Source: Candidatus Thiodiazotropha taylori (lineage in GTDB: Bacteria > Pseudomonadota > Gammaproteobacteria > Chromatiales > Chromatiaceae). From it: a DNA stretch of 5,358 nt. A model generated the notes under the pieces. It made no database searches and had not been told where the DNA came from. It saw nothing but the letters and a program-made list of their open reading frames with translations. Shown here one piece after another: positions 1-5,337 of this stretch. A program made the position numbers and the translations under genes. Every line of letters begins with the position of its first letter. The stretch's first letter is position 1. Location of the stretch: NCBI GenBank assembly GCA_019100305.1, contig JAHRHW010000318.1:1-5358 (forward strand), in the 5' to 3' direction.

Positions 1-734
1 GCAACGTGGGTGAGATCCGGCGCCGGGATCTGTTACCTCAGGTCATTCAACAGTTGAACAATGAGGATCCATCCTGTCGATTCTGGGCCGCCTGGTCAGC
101 AACCCTATTGGGTGATGAGAAAGGGTTGAATAGGTTAACTGACTTTTATAGTGAAGAGAGTGATTTTCAGCGCCGTGCTTTGTCACTCGGTCTTCGTGTG
201 ATGGATAAGGAGCTTGCCGTTAATTGGGTTCGAGAGCATGCCAAAACGGAAGGTTATGAGAGGGCTATCATCGAGGCGATCGCAACGATTGGGGATCCGG
301 TTAGCATTCCCTGGCTGATCTCGATGATGGACAAACCTGAGTACAGTCGATTGGCAGCGGAATCCTTCGCGGCGATTACCGGTCTGGATCTGGCCTATGA
401 GGATATGGACACAGACCAACCGGCCGGCTTTGAGTCTGGTCCAACTGAAAACCCCGCAGATGAAGAGGTCGAGCTGGACCCGGATGAAGAACTGGTCTGG
501 CCGGATCAACAGAAAATCGGTGACTGGTGGAGTAGTCACCAGAGTCGGTTCAGTGCAGGAGGACGATATTTGAATGGCGCACAAATTACCCGGGAGCAGT
601 GTATTGAGGTGTTGAAAAAGGGTTATCAGCGTCAACGGCGTGCAGCGGCTATGGAACTGGCAATATTTGATCAGCAACAGCCTCTATTCAATACCTCTGC
701 CACGGCGATCCGTCAGTCTCAACTGCTGGGATGA
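1..734 (+). CDS. TIGR02270-family HEAT-repeat protein, C-terminal part (5' truncated)
   Basis: The frame is open from the first complete codon (AAC at 3-5, then GTG at 6-8), so the gene begins upstream of the window; the GTG is not a convincing start. The visible 240 or so residues begin with helical HEAT-like repeats. They include the segments FWAAWSATLLGD, AIATIGDPVSIPWLI and LAAESFAAITGLDLAYED. An acidic linker follows (about residues 132-164 from the GTG), then the pattern VWPDQQKIGDWW, RFSAGGRYLNG and GYQRQRRAAAMELA. This order matches my memory of the TIGR02270 conserved hypothetical family of Proteobacteria, whose biochemical function is unknown. HEAT repeats usually act as protein-binding scaffolds. 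From general knowledge, members often lie near VgrG/PAAR genes of type VI secretion; no such gene is visible here, so that role is inferred. The stop lies 12 nt before the next small gene, which suggests co-transcription. Confidence 0.85.
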   Translation, partial: NVGEIRRRDLLPQVIQQLNNEDPSCRFWAAWSATLLGDEKGLNRLTDFYSEESDFQRRALSLGLRVMDKELAVNWVREHAKTEGYERAIIEAIATIGDPVSIPWLISMMDKPEYSRLAAESFAAITGLDLAYEDMDTDQPAGFESGPTENPADEEVELDPDEELVWPDQQKIGDWWSSHQSRFSAGGRYLNGAQITREQCIEVLKKGYQRQRRAAAMELAIFDQQQPLFNTSATAIRQSQLLG

Positions 735-746
735 GAAGCTGAGACG

Positions 747-917
747 ATGGCGTTCTGGATGCCCATAATTATCGCCGCTCTGGCCCTACTTAACGGTCTG
801 CTGGCGATCTACAGTTATCGGCAGTATCACTCCTGGGGGCATCCGGCTGTCAAGGCCCGTATCAGAGTGACCGGCGTGATGCTTCTGGTCAGTCTGTTTT
901 TGTTTATCTATCTCTAA
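747..917 (+). CDS. small two-helix membrane protein (56 aa), unknown function
   Basis: An ATG at 747 opens a 56-codon frame ending in TAA at 915-917, starting 12 nt after the stop of the HEAT-repeat gene. The protein begins MAFWMPIIIAALALL and has two hydrophobic segments, about residues 5-23 and 41-56. They are joined by a polar loop (YSYRQYHSWGHPAVKARIR) that carries most of the positive charge. By the positive-inside rule the loop would be cytoplasmic, with both ends in the periplasm. The upstream sequence (GAAGCTGAGACG) gives only a weak ribosome site, consistent with translational coupling to the gene before it. I do not recognise a family. The tight spacing, clean two-helix pattern and charge distribution argue that it is a real gene and not a chance ORF. 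A subunit or accessory role next to the HEAT protein is possible but unproven. Confidence 0.6.
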   Translation: MAFWMPIIIAALALLNGLLAIYSYRQYHSWGHPAVKARIRVTGVMLLVSLFLFIYL

Positions 918-978
918 ACAGGAGCTGAACAACTCATGAATCGATATTTTGTCTTCAAAATGGACTACTTAAGTTTGA

Positions 979-1662
979 TTGACACTTGGTCTGTTCCGTA
1001 TCAGTTCAGCACGTTATCAATGTGACTTTGCCATGTGTGACACCCCTTCACCAGCCCGTAGAAATCGACCGGTAGCCAGTGGCGCTAACCCGGACACACC
1101 TCACGCCGGTTTCACTGCAGCACAACCTGCAGGAGGGGGGACAACACCCCAGGGTGGACCGCGCCTTAGCGGTTGGCCAAGGCAACTGGCCTGGTCAGAC
1201 TTTACTGATATTCAGAGTCGTCCCAGCGGGGAATCCGAAGACGCGACCATTGCAATGGCCATGCATCCCGGCAGGCTGCGATTCCTGGAGGAGGGCGGAC
1301 AACACAGATTGGGAGATGTGGCGTTTCAAATGCTCTTGAACGAGGCTGGTACCTGGGTGGTTGCGTCAGCCAAGACGGCAGAGCTGCTACGGCATGAACA
1401 GGGTCACTATGACATTGTCGGCCTCTGTTACCGGGATATGGTAAACGAAATCAGGGCTTTGAGAGAACGCTCCCGCAACCGGTTGGTACGAGCAATACGC
1501 CGGGTAATGAGCGCTCATGATCGTCGTGCTGACAGCCTGACCAGAGATTATGATTCCGCGCAACAGACCAATCATGGTCGGAACAGTGCCAGACAACAGG
1601 CATGGAACCAACAGATTGAAAGCTGCCGTCGTAGTGGTGCCAGATTATCAGTCCCCGATTGA
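979..1662 (+). CDS. DUF922-family predicted Zn-dependent protease
   Basis: The C-terminal 160 residues match the DUF922 / COG5661 family (predicted secreted zinc proteases). From the first possible codon the marks are LAWSDF (70-75), TWVVASAKTAELLRHEQGHYDI with the zinc-site motif HEQGH at 139-143, and YDSAQQTNHG…QQAW (191-209), where family members have YD.eT.HG…Q..W. H139 and H143 would bind zinc and E140 would be catalytic; the third ligand is not obvious, and H199 is a candidate. The N-terminal 65 residues are rich in Gly, Pro, Ala and Thr and contain no signal peptide, although the family is usually described as secreted. The start is uncertain. The frame opens at TTG 979 directly after a TGA, and the first ATG is at 1033; neither has a good ribosome site. 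There is a 61-nt gap from the small membrane gene. Family assignment is firm; start, localisation and substrate are not. Confidence 0.82.
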   Translation: MTLGLFRISSARYQCDFAMCDTPSPARRNRPVASGANPDTPHAGFTAAQPAGGGTTPQGGPRLSGWPRQLAWSDFTDIQSRPSGESEDATIAMAMHPGRLRFLEEGGQHRLGDVAFQMLLNEAGTWVVASAKTAELLRHEQGHYDIVGLCYRDMVNEIRALRERSRNRLVRAIRRVMSAHDRRADSLTRDYDSAQQTNHGRNSARQQAWNQQIESCRRSGARLSVPD

Positions 1663-1836
1663 GCCGATTAGAGCCGCACTTACAGCCTGGCCACTGATCA
1701 GATCCCCCGATTGTATAAGGGTATTCCCGGCTTGGTTCTTCGTGCGGGTTGGACTATCTTTTGCAGAGGCGTTTACCAAACCAGTTGATCGCTTCTGGCT
1801 GATTCACATTCGGTTTTCCCATAGGGTAACGGGTTC

Positions 1837-1863
1837 CTGAAATATGAAGCGCCTCCATTTCAG
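1837..1863. repeat. 7-bp inverted repeat with 13-nt loop
   Basis: CTGAAAT at 1837-1843 and ATTTCAG at 1857-1863 are perfect reverse complements around a 13-nt loop. No T-run follows, so it is not a convincing intrinsic terminator for the DUF922 gene. It could be a weak hairpin or a protein site just upstream of the candidate promoter, or chance. Confidence 0.25.
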
Positions 1864-1874
1864 AATCTCGCATA

Positions 1875-1904
1875 GTGACAGTTTCATCCGGGGTTAATTA
1901 ATAA
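1875..1904 (+). promoter_or_regulatory. candidate sigma70 promoter of the autotransporter gene
   Basis: GTGACA at 1875-1880 matches the -35 consensus at five of six positions. The AT-rich block TTAATTAATAATAC begins at 1894 and supplies a -10 such as TTAATA (1898-1903, spacer 17) or TAATAA (1899-1904, spacer 18). Transcription would start near 1910, giving a leader of about 80 nt before the ATG at 1992. This is the best promoter-like sequence in the intergenic region, but it is judged by eye only. Confidence 0.4.
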
Positions 1905-1934
1905 TACGAAAAGTCACAGATGAGATCTGACTCA

Positions 1935-1957
1935 TGACAGCAAACCACTGTCAGTGA
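1935..1957. promoter_or_regulatory. small palindromes in the autotransporter leader
   Basis: TGACAG at 1935-1940 and CTGTCA at 1948-1953 form a 6-bp inverted repeat with a 7-nt loop. The right arm lies inside a second, nested palindrome, CACTG-T-CAGTG (1946-1956). Both sit downstream of the candidate promoter, so they could be an operator or a mutually exclusive pair of leader hairpins. No regulator gene is visible nearby. Confidence 0.25.
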
Positions 1958-1981
1958 TATTGATTTAGGCCAAAAAGGAAT

Positions 1982-1989
1982 GAGGGGAG
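1982..1989 (+). promoter_or_regulatory. ribosome binding site that favours the second ATG
   Basis: The purine run GAGGGGAG lies just before the ATG at 1992 and inside the coding sequence that an earlier in-frame ATG at 1980 would give. The earlier ATG directly abuts AAAAAGGA with no spacing. The 1992 start therefore fits better. It also places the signal peptide directly at the N-terminus. Confidence 0.5.
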
Positions 1990-1991
1990 AT

Positions 1992-3371
1992 ATGAGACAC
2001 AGAAGCTTTACTGTTTTGGCAATGGGGCTTTGTTCTATACAGATCACTCAGGCTGCAGAAACCAATCTCGGTAGCTACGGACAGACACAGCTGCAAGAGG
2101 ATACCGGTGACTCGGTTCAGAGAACCTGTATCGGGTTCGTCATGTCAGGGGCTCTACCCGGCACAATACCGCTTTTCGATACCTGTAGCGCCATGGTTCA
2201 GACCGCGAATGAGCTGTCGGATATCGGTTCGTTTGACAGCAGTCTTGGTTTGAACGCCGATGAGCTGGCCGATGCTCTGCAGCAGATCGCCACGGAAGAG
2301 TATACAGCGACTGGCACTCTGGCGAATGAGGCAGCAGGCACACGAATGGACCCTCTGATCTCGCGTCTCACGGAGTTGCGCTCAGGTGCGAGAGGATTCT
2401 CCATCTCCGGACTGAACATCAATAACAGCCAGACACTGGTCAACAGACCGGGTTATCCGGGGCAGGGAGGCAGTGCCGGTGATCCTCTCATGGATAATGC
2501 ACTGAGTGGATTCGCCACAATCAATTCAGGGGTCGGTGAGAAGGATGCCAACAGCAGTTCGGCAGCTTTCGATTACGATAACTATCGCCTCACCGCTGGT
2601 ATCGATTATCGTATCAGTGAAAACCTGGTGTTTGGCGGGGCGTTGAGTTACAACCGGATTGATACCGAGTTCGATAACACCGCAACGGTTTCTGGTGGTG
2701 ATCTGGAGACCGATGGATGGGGTGGCGCCCTGTATGGCAGCTTTTACAAGGATCAATATTATTTTGACACGATGGTCAGTTACGCCACGTCAGACTATGA
2801 CATGGTGCGAAATATCTACATTCCATCAAATACCGCCGTTTCATCGATCAATGAATCGGCCAAAGCGACCACCGACAGCAGTGATTATGCCTTCAGTATC
2901 GGTGGTGGATATACCATCAATCAAGGTCCTATCTCATTCGGTCCTTATGGCCGTGCCACCTACATGCGAGTCGATATCGACAGCTATGAAGAGCGTGGTG
3001 CCGATGCTTCCGGTTTGAATTTTTCAGTCGATGATCAGGAATGGACCTCGTTGACCTCAGTTCTGGGCGCGGAATTCTCCTATGCGATCAGCGGCCAGCA
3101 GGCGGTTATCATACCCCAGGCTAGATTAGGCTGGGTCCACCAGTTTGAGAATGATCAGAGCGCAATAACCGCGAGTTATATCGATGATCCACGCAATAAC
3201 CAGTTCAGAGTCCTTACCAGCGAGCCCGACAGAAACTATTTCGAGTTGAATTTAAGCATCTCTTCCGTGTTACAGGATGGTCTGCAGCTGTTTGTGAACT
3301 ATGACACGCTACTTGGACTGGAAGATCTGTCTGACCATCAATTCACCTTGGGCGGGCGTCTGGAGTTCTAA
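1992..3371 (+). CDS. autotransporter-type outer-membrane beta-barrel protein with short passenger
   Basis: This gene encodes a 459-residue protein starting at ATG 1992; an in-frame ATG at 1980 would add four residues. The N-terminus, MRHRSFTVLAMGLCSIQITQA, is a Sec signal peptide with cleavage likely after TQA or the next Ala. A short region of about 160 residues follows. It has two Cys (46 and 65) that could form a disulfide, then NADELADALQQIATEE and LISRLTELRSGARGFSISGL, a pattern I associate with short-passenger autotransporters of gammaproteobacteria. From about residue 190 on, alternating hydrophobic and aromatic strands (YRLTAGIDYRI, LVFGGALSYNR, GGALYGSFYKDQYYFDTMVSY and others) form the C-terminal barrel, ending FTLGGRLEF with the terminal Phe typical of BAM substrates. 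No adhesin repeats, protease triad or lipase motif is visible. It is likely an outer-membrane protein with a small plug or surface domain; its function is unknown. Confidence 0.88.
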   Translation: MRHRSFTVLAMGLCSIQITQAAETNLGSYGQTQLQEDTGDSVQRTCIGFVMSGALPGTIPLFDTCSAMVQTANELSDIGSFDSSLGLNADELADALQQIATEEYTATGTLANEAAGTRMDPLISRLTELRSGARGFSISGLNINNSQTLVNRPGYPGQGGSAGDPLMDNALSGFATINSGVGEKDANSSSAAFDYDNYRLTAGIDYRISENLVFGGALSYNRIDTEFDNTATVSGGDLETDGWGGALYGSFYKDQYYFDTMVSYATSDYDMVRNIYIPSNTAVSSINESAKATTDSSDYAFSIGGGYTINQGPISFGPYGRATYMRVDIDSYEERGADASGLNFSVDDQEWTSLTSVLGAEFSYAISGQQAVIIPQARLGWVHQFENDQSAITASYIDDPRNNQFRVLTSEPDRNYFELNLSISSVLQDGLQLFVNYDTLLGLEDLSDHQFTLGGRLEF

Positions 3372-3375
3372 CCTG

Positions 3376-3400
3376 CTAGGGCCTTTTTACACTAGGGCCT
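3376..3400. repeat. 9-bp direct repeat at the left edge of the MITE-like element
   Basis: CTAGGGCCT occurs at 3376-3384 and again at 3392-3400, 16 bp apart. The second copy contains the left tip of the element. CCTGCTA likewise occurs at 3372-3378 and 3398-3404. This may be a decayed second element end or a slippage product. It separates the autotransporter stop from the element. Confidence 0.5.
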
Positions 3401-3660
3401 GCTAACAATAATCCAATGCGCCCTGTTGTGCGTGAAAAAGCGCCAACCAAGGCGCGAGGTGCATAGTTTGGTTGTTCCAAATGAGTGACGAGCAACGCTG
3501 AGCGGCGCTTTTTCAGGCGCAATCCGAAGGGCTGGGTCTGTTTTTTACACCCAGCGGCGTTATCATTCACTCATGTAGAATGACTACACGACGCTCATTC
3601 TGCCTTGCTGGACACAAAAACAGTCCCAGCAGGGCCAATTGGATTAATGTTAGCAGGCCC
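3395..3660. mobile_element. MITE-like non-coding element with terminal inverted repeats and internal hairpin arms
   Basis: The two ends are inverted copies. Positions 3395-3417 and 3638-3660 (tips GGGCCTGCTAACA and TGTTAGCAGGCCC) match at 22 of 23 positions, and the match continues to 31 positions (3395-3425 with 3630-3660) with 28 matches. Inside are two long arms. Arm one pairs 3428-3444 with 3504-3520; its core GAAAAAGCGCC / GGCGCTTTTTC is perfect, and CAACCAA / TTGGTTG nests within it. Arm two pairs 3531-3545 with 3616-3630 (14 of 15). It encloses CCAGC / GCTGG and an apical TGTAG-aatga-CTACA hairpin. No transposase or other credible ORF is present, so it would be moved, if at all, in trans. 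No target-site duplication is evident. It fills the gap between two convergent genes and may act as a bidirectional terminator. Whether it is repeated in the genome cannot be seen here. Confidence 0.72.
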
Positions 3661-3684
3661 GAATCAGCGGTTGCTTGAGAGCAG

Positions 3685-4173
3685 TCAATCCTTCATCAGT
3701 GTTTTCGTCATGCGATAGAGACCTGGATCGGAATCAGGTATCTCGATGATGGGGGCAATTCTACGATAGAAGTCACTCGAGCTTGGCATGCCAACAATCG
3801 CATAACCATAGCCTTTCAGATGCATCTCCCTCAGGCAGCTAATTGTCAATCGTTGCCCTGCTCCCTGGCCTTTTGCAGCTTCACTGACACCCAAAGGGCC
3901 AAAGTAGCCCAAAGCTGTTGCATCATAACAGGCAAAACCGATGATCGTGCTCTGTTGTTGTGCGATGTAGCAGGAGCAGGGTGTGTTAGCCAGCGCGGTT
4001 TCGATTTCACTTAACCAAACATCGGGATAGTGTTGTTGTGCCCATTCGATCAGCAGTCGCCTGTCCGTTCCGATCGGTTTACGGACAGTGATATCTGGAG
4101 CTAGGTTATTCGATACCAGTAGCTGGTCAAAATTCATCTCATAGAGTTTGATGAGAAGATCATTGTTTGCCAT
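3685..4173 (-). CDS. GNAT-family N-acetyltransferase
   Basis: This minus-strand gene encodes 162 residues starting at the ATG complementary to 4171-4173. A TTG one codon earlier is possible, but the ATG is seven or eight nt after AAGAGAG, a fair ribosome site. The acetyl-CoA binding core is at residues 89-108: GYFGPLGVSEAAKGQGAGQ contains the motif A pattern [R/K]-G-x-G-x-G at 101-106 after a beta strand (YFGPLGV). The preceding strands STIIGFACYDA (75-85) and the following YAIVG and DFYRR (124-138) fit the GNAT fold. The C-terminal DSDPGLYRM may belong to the last strand. Length is typical for a single-domain GNAT. The acceptor substrate cannot be told from the sequence. The gene converges on the autotransporter across the MITE-like element and diverges from the YkgJ-type gene, so it is likely monocistronic. 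Confidence 0.85.
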   Translation of the reverse strand: MANNDLLIKLYEMNFDQLLVSNNLAPDITVRKPIGTDRRLLIEWAQQHYPDVWLSEIETALANTPCSCYIAQQQSTIIGFACYDATALGYFGPLGVSEAAKGQGAGQRLTISCLREMHLKGYGYAIVGMPSSSDFYRRIAPIIEIPDSDPGLYRMTKTLMKD

Positions 4174-4385
4174 CAAATAACTCTCTTTTAGCGCTTGATT
4201 CAGTTTTCAAGAAGCAGTAGGTTTTGTTATCGATCTGGCATCATTTGAGATCTCCCTAACGCATCAGGCATCGCCTTCAACAGATTCTGGTGCGCAGGTG
4301 ATCGTTGATACCGAGTTTCATCATTAGCATAGCGGAAAAATCCCATCCTCCCTATGCACAAAGAACCAGATAAAGGACTGAGACA
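4174..4385. other. divergent intergenic region of the GNAT and YkgJ-type genes
   Basis: These 212 bp must hold the promoters of both divergent genes. On the plus strand TTGATA (4305-4310) is a good -35, but the hexamer 17 bp on, CATAGC (4328-4333), is a poor -10. On the minus strand TTGAAA (complement of 4205-4210) has only weak partners. No operator or riboswitch is convincing. Confidence 0.35.
4373..4377 (+). promoter_or_regulatory. ribosome binding site that supports a TTG start
   Basis: AAGGA lies eight nt before the TTG at 4386. An in-frame stop (TAA, 4371-4373) closes the frame just upstream, and the next in-frame Met is about 95 codons inside, beyond the conserved cysteine cluster. 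Translation therefore almost certainly begins at the TTG. Confidence 0.7.
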
Positions 4386-5141
4386 TTGAGTGAACCTGAG
4401 CAATCACCTACCGAATCAATCAGTGCTGAACTGCGCATAGGTAGTGAGAATTTAAGGTTTTCAGTGGAGATTACCAATGAACCTGTGCATATTCATGATC
4501 TACTACCATTTTTTCAACGAATCACAGACAAGGTAGTCGAGATTGGTGTCAAGGAGGCTGAACAACAGGGAAAATGCATCTCCTGTAAAAAGGGTTGTGG
4601 CGCCTGCTGCTCTCAGTTGGTGCCGGTCAGCCGGGCTGAAGGTTATAAACTGCTCAATCTGATTGAATCCATGCCGGCTGAAAGGCAGCAGGTCATCCGA
4701 AAACGTTTTGCGCAAAATATCAAAGCATTGAAAGACGCAGGTGTTCTTCAGCTGATGGAGCAGGCGGTCAGCAATAACGACAGAATGCAGCTGCGTGAAG
4801 TTGGGATCAACTACTTCAGACTCAATCTTCCATGTCCGTTTTTAGAAGATCAATCCTGCTCAATACATCAGGATCGCCCACTCAGTTGTCGTGAGTTTCT
4901 GGTTACCTCCGATCCCGTTCATTGCGCTGATACCAACCCTGAGACCGTTGAGAGTCTGAGTTTGCCAAAGCGTATAACGCCCATCATCTACAGGATGAGC
5001 CGCGATCTCAATGAAGCAGGCAGAGGTTATTTACCTCTGATACAGATCCTGGAAAGCGCCGAGGCGTTAAGCTCGAATCAGGCCAGTGAACCAGCCATCG
5101 ATCTGATCAAGCAGTTCCTGCAGAATCTTACACACAACTAG
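4386..5141 (+). CDS. YkgJ-family cysteine-cluster protein (putative Zn/Fe-binding)
   Basis: This gene encodes 251 residues from a TTG start. The signature cluster CISCKKGCGACC has Cys at 64, 67, 71, 74 and 75 (CxxCxxxCxxCC). It is followed by the second conserved block CPFLEDQSCSIHQDRPLSCREF with Cys at 150, 158 and 168, plus Cys 180. This arrangement defines the YkgJ / UPF0153 family (Pfam putative zinc- or iron-chelating domain). The cysteines are expected to bind a metal or an iron-sulfur cluster; the biochemical role is not established. No signal peptide or membrane segment is seen, so it should be cytoplasmic. An N-terminal extension of about 60 residues and a helical tail of about 70 make it longer than minimal YkgJ proteins, and the tail has no motif I recognise. 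It appears monocistronic; the inverted 10-bp repeat array starts 19 nt after the stop. Confidence 0.88.
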   Translation: MSEPEQSPTESISAELRIGSENLRFSVEITNEPVHIHDLLPFFQRITDKVVEIGVKEAEQQGKCISCKKGCGACCSQLVPVSRAEGYKLLNLIESMPAERQQVIRKRFAQNIKALKDAGVLQLMEQAVSNNDRMQLREVGINYFRLNLPCPFLEDQSCSIHQDRPLSCREFLVTSDPVHCADTNPETVESLSLPKRITPIIYRMSRDLNEAGRGYLPLIQILESAEALSSNQASEPAIDLIKQFLQNLTHN

Positions 5142-5159
5142 GGAACTGGCACATAAAAG

Positions 5160-5268
5160 AATAAACCGCCAATCAACACCAATCACCGCGAAGCTATGCA
5201 AATAGTGACCGTAACGTGAAAGTTATCCGCGGTATTTTGCGGTGATTGGCGTTCATTCGCGGTTAACT
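5160..5268. repeat. inverted array of 10-bp units (3 reverse + 4 forward) forming a long stem
   Basis: On the plus strand, four consecutive 10-mers start at 5229, 5239, 5249 and 5259: GCGGTATTTT, GCGGTGATTG, GCGTTCATTC and GCGGTTAACT. On the minus strand, three consecutive 10-mers occupy 5189-5180, 5179-5170 and 5169-5160: GCGGTGATTG, GTGTTGATTG and GCGGTTTATT. The two arrays face each other around a 39-bp spacer (5190-5228). Pairing 5160-5189 with 5239-5268 gives 25 of 30 matched positions, with a perfect central block of at least 10 bp. The period of almost one helical turn puts every GCG on the same DNA face. No ORF is contained. It could be an intergenic palindromic repeat family, a protein-binding array or a transcription terminator without a U-tract. 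Confidence 0.7.
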
Positions 5269-5303
5269 TCTTAGGCTGCATTTAATACAGCAAGATCTCT
5301 TAC

Positions 5304-5323
5304 TGCCCGCCATTCGGCGGGCA
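5304..5323. terminator. perfect GC-rich hairpin, terminator-like but lacking a T-run
   Basis: TGCCCGCC (5304-5311) and GGCGGGCA (5316-5323) form a perfect 8-bp stem with the loop ATTC. Neither side is followed by a run of T, so it is not a textbook intrinsic terminator. If a minus-strand gene ends at 5338, the hairpin lies 14 nt past its stop, a typical place for a transcript end. Confidence 0.4.
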
Positions 5324-5337
5324 TCATAGGATTGGCA

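Larger units (their letters stand above)
1663..1991. other. intergenic region before the autotransporter gene
   Basis: This stretch holds no gene I can support. A plus-strand frame running 1550-1840 overlaps the end of the DUF922 gene by more than 100 bp and has no recognisable motif. Minus-strand frames are interrupted. The last third becomes AT-richer and contains the candidate promoter, two small inverted repeats and the ribosome site described separately. Confidence 0.6.

Noticed and set aside
183..677. 164-codon antisense ORF inside the HEAT-repeat gene.
   Set aside because: It is a shadow of a strongly conserved plus-strand coding region; the product is low in recognisable structure.
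979..1007. Perfect -35 hexamer TTGACA at 979-984 as a promoter for the DUF922 gene.
   Set aside because: The hexamer 17 bp downstream (CAGTTC) is not a -10, and better AT-rich hexamers lie at unsuitable distances. The match overlaps the possible TTG start.
936..1025. 29-codon plus-strand ORF after GGAG, as a small gene or the true N-terminus of the DUF922 protein by frameshift.
   Set aside because: Its product has neither signal-peptide character nor a recognisable motif, and it overlaps the DUF922 frame. The ribosome site is spaced too far away (11 nt).
1550..1840. 96-codon plus-strand ORF between the DUF922 and autotransporter genes.
   Set aside because: It overlaps the well-supported DUF922 C-terminus by over 100 bp in another frame, has no ribosome site and shows no family resemblance.
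1837..1863. Intrinsic terminator for the DUF922 gene.
   Set aside because: The stem is only 7 bp and AT-rich, the loop is 13 nt, no T-run follows, and it lies 175 bp after the stop.
3376..3570. 64-codon minus-strand ORF inside the MITE-like element.
   Set aside because: It is an accidental frame across the inverted-repeat end and arm one. Its content follows from the repeat structure, and it has no motif or plausible start context.
4232..4253. GATCT…AGATC inverted repeat in the GNAT/YkgJ divergent region as an operator.
   Set aside because: Five base pairs across a wide spacer is expected by chance in a region of this size.
5160..5268. CRISPR array reading of the repeated units.
   Set aside because: Units are 10 bp, directly adjacent without unique spacers, and lie in two opposite orientations. 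No cas gene is present.
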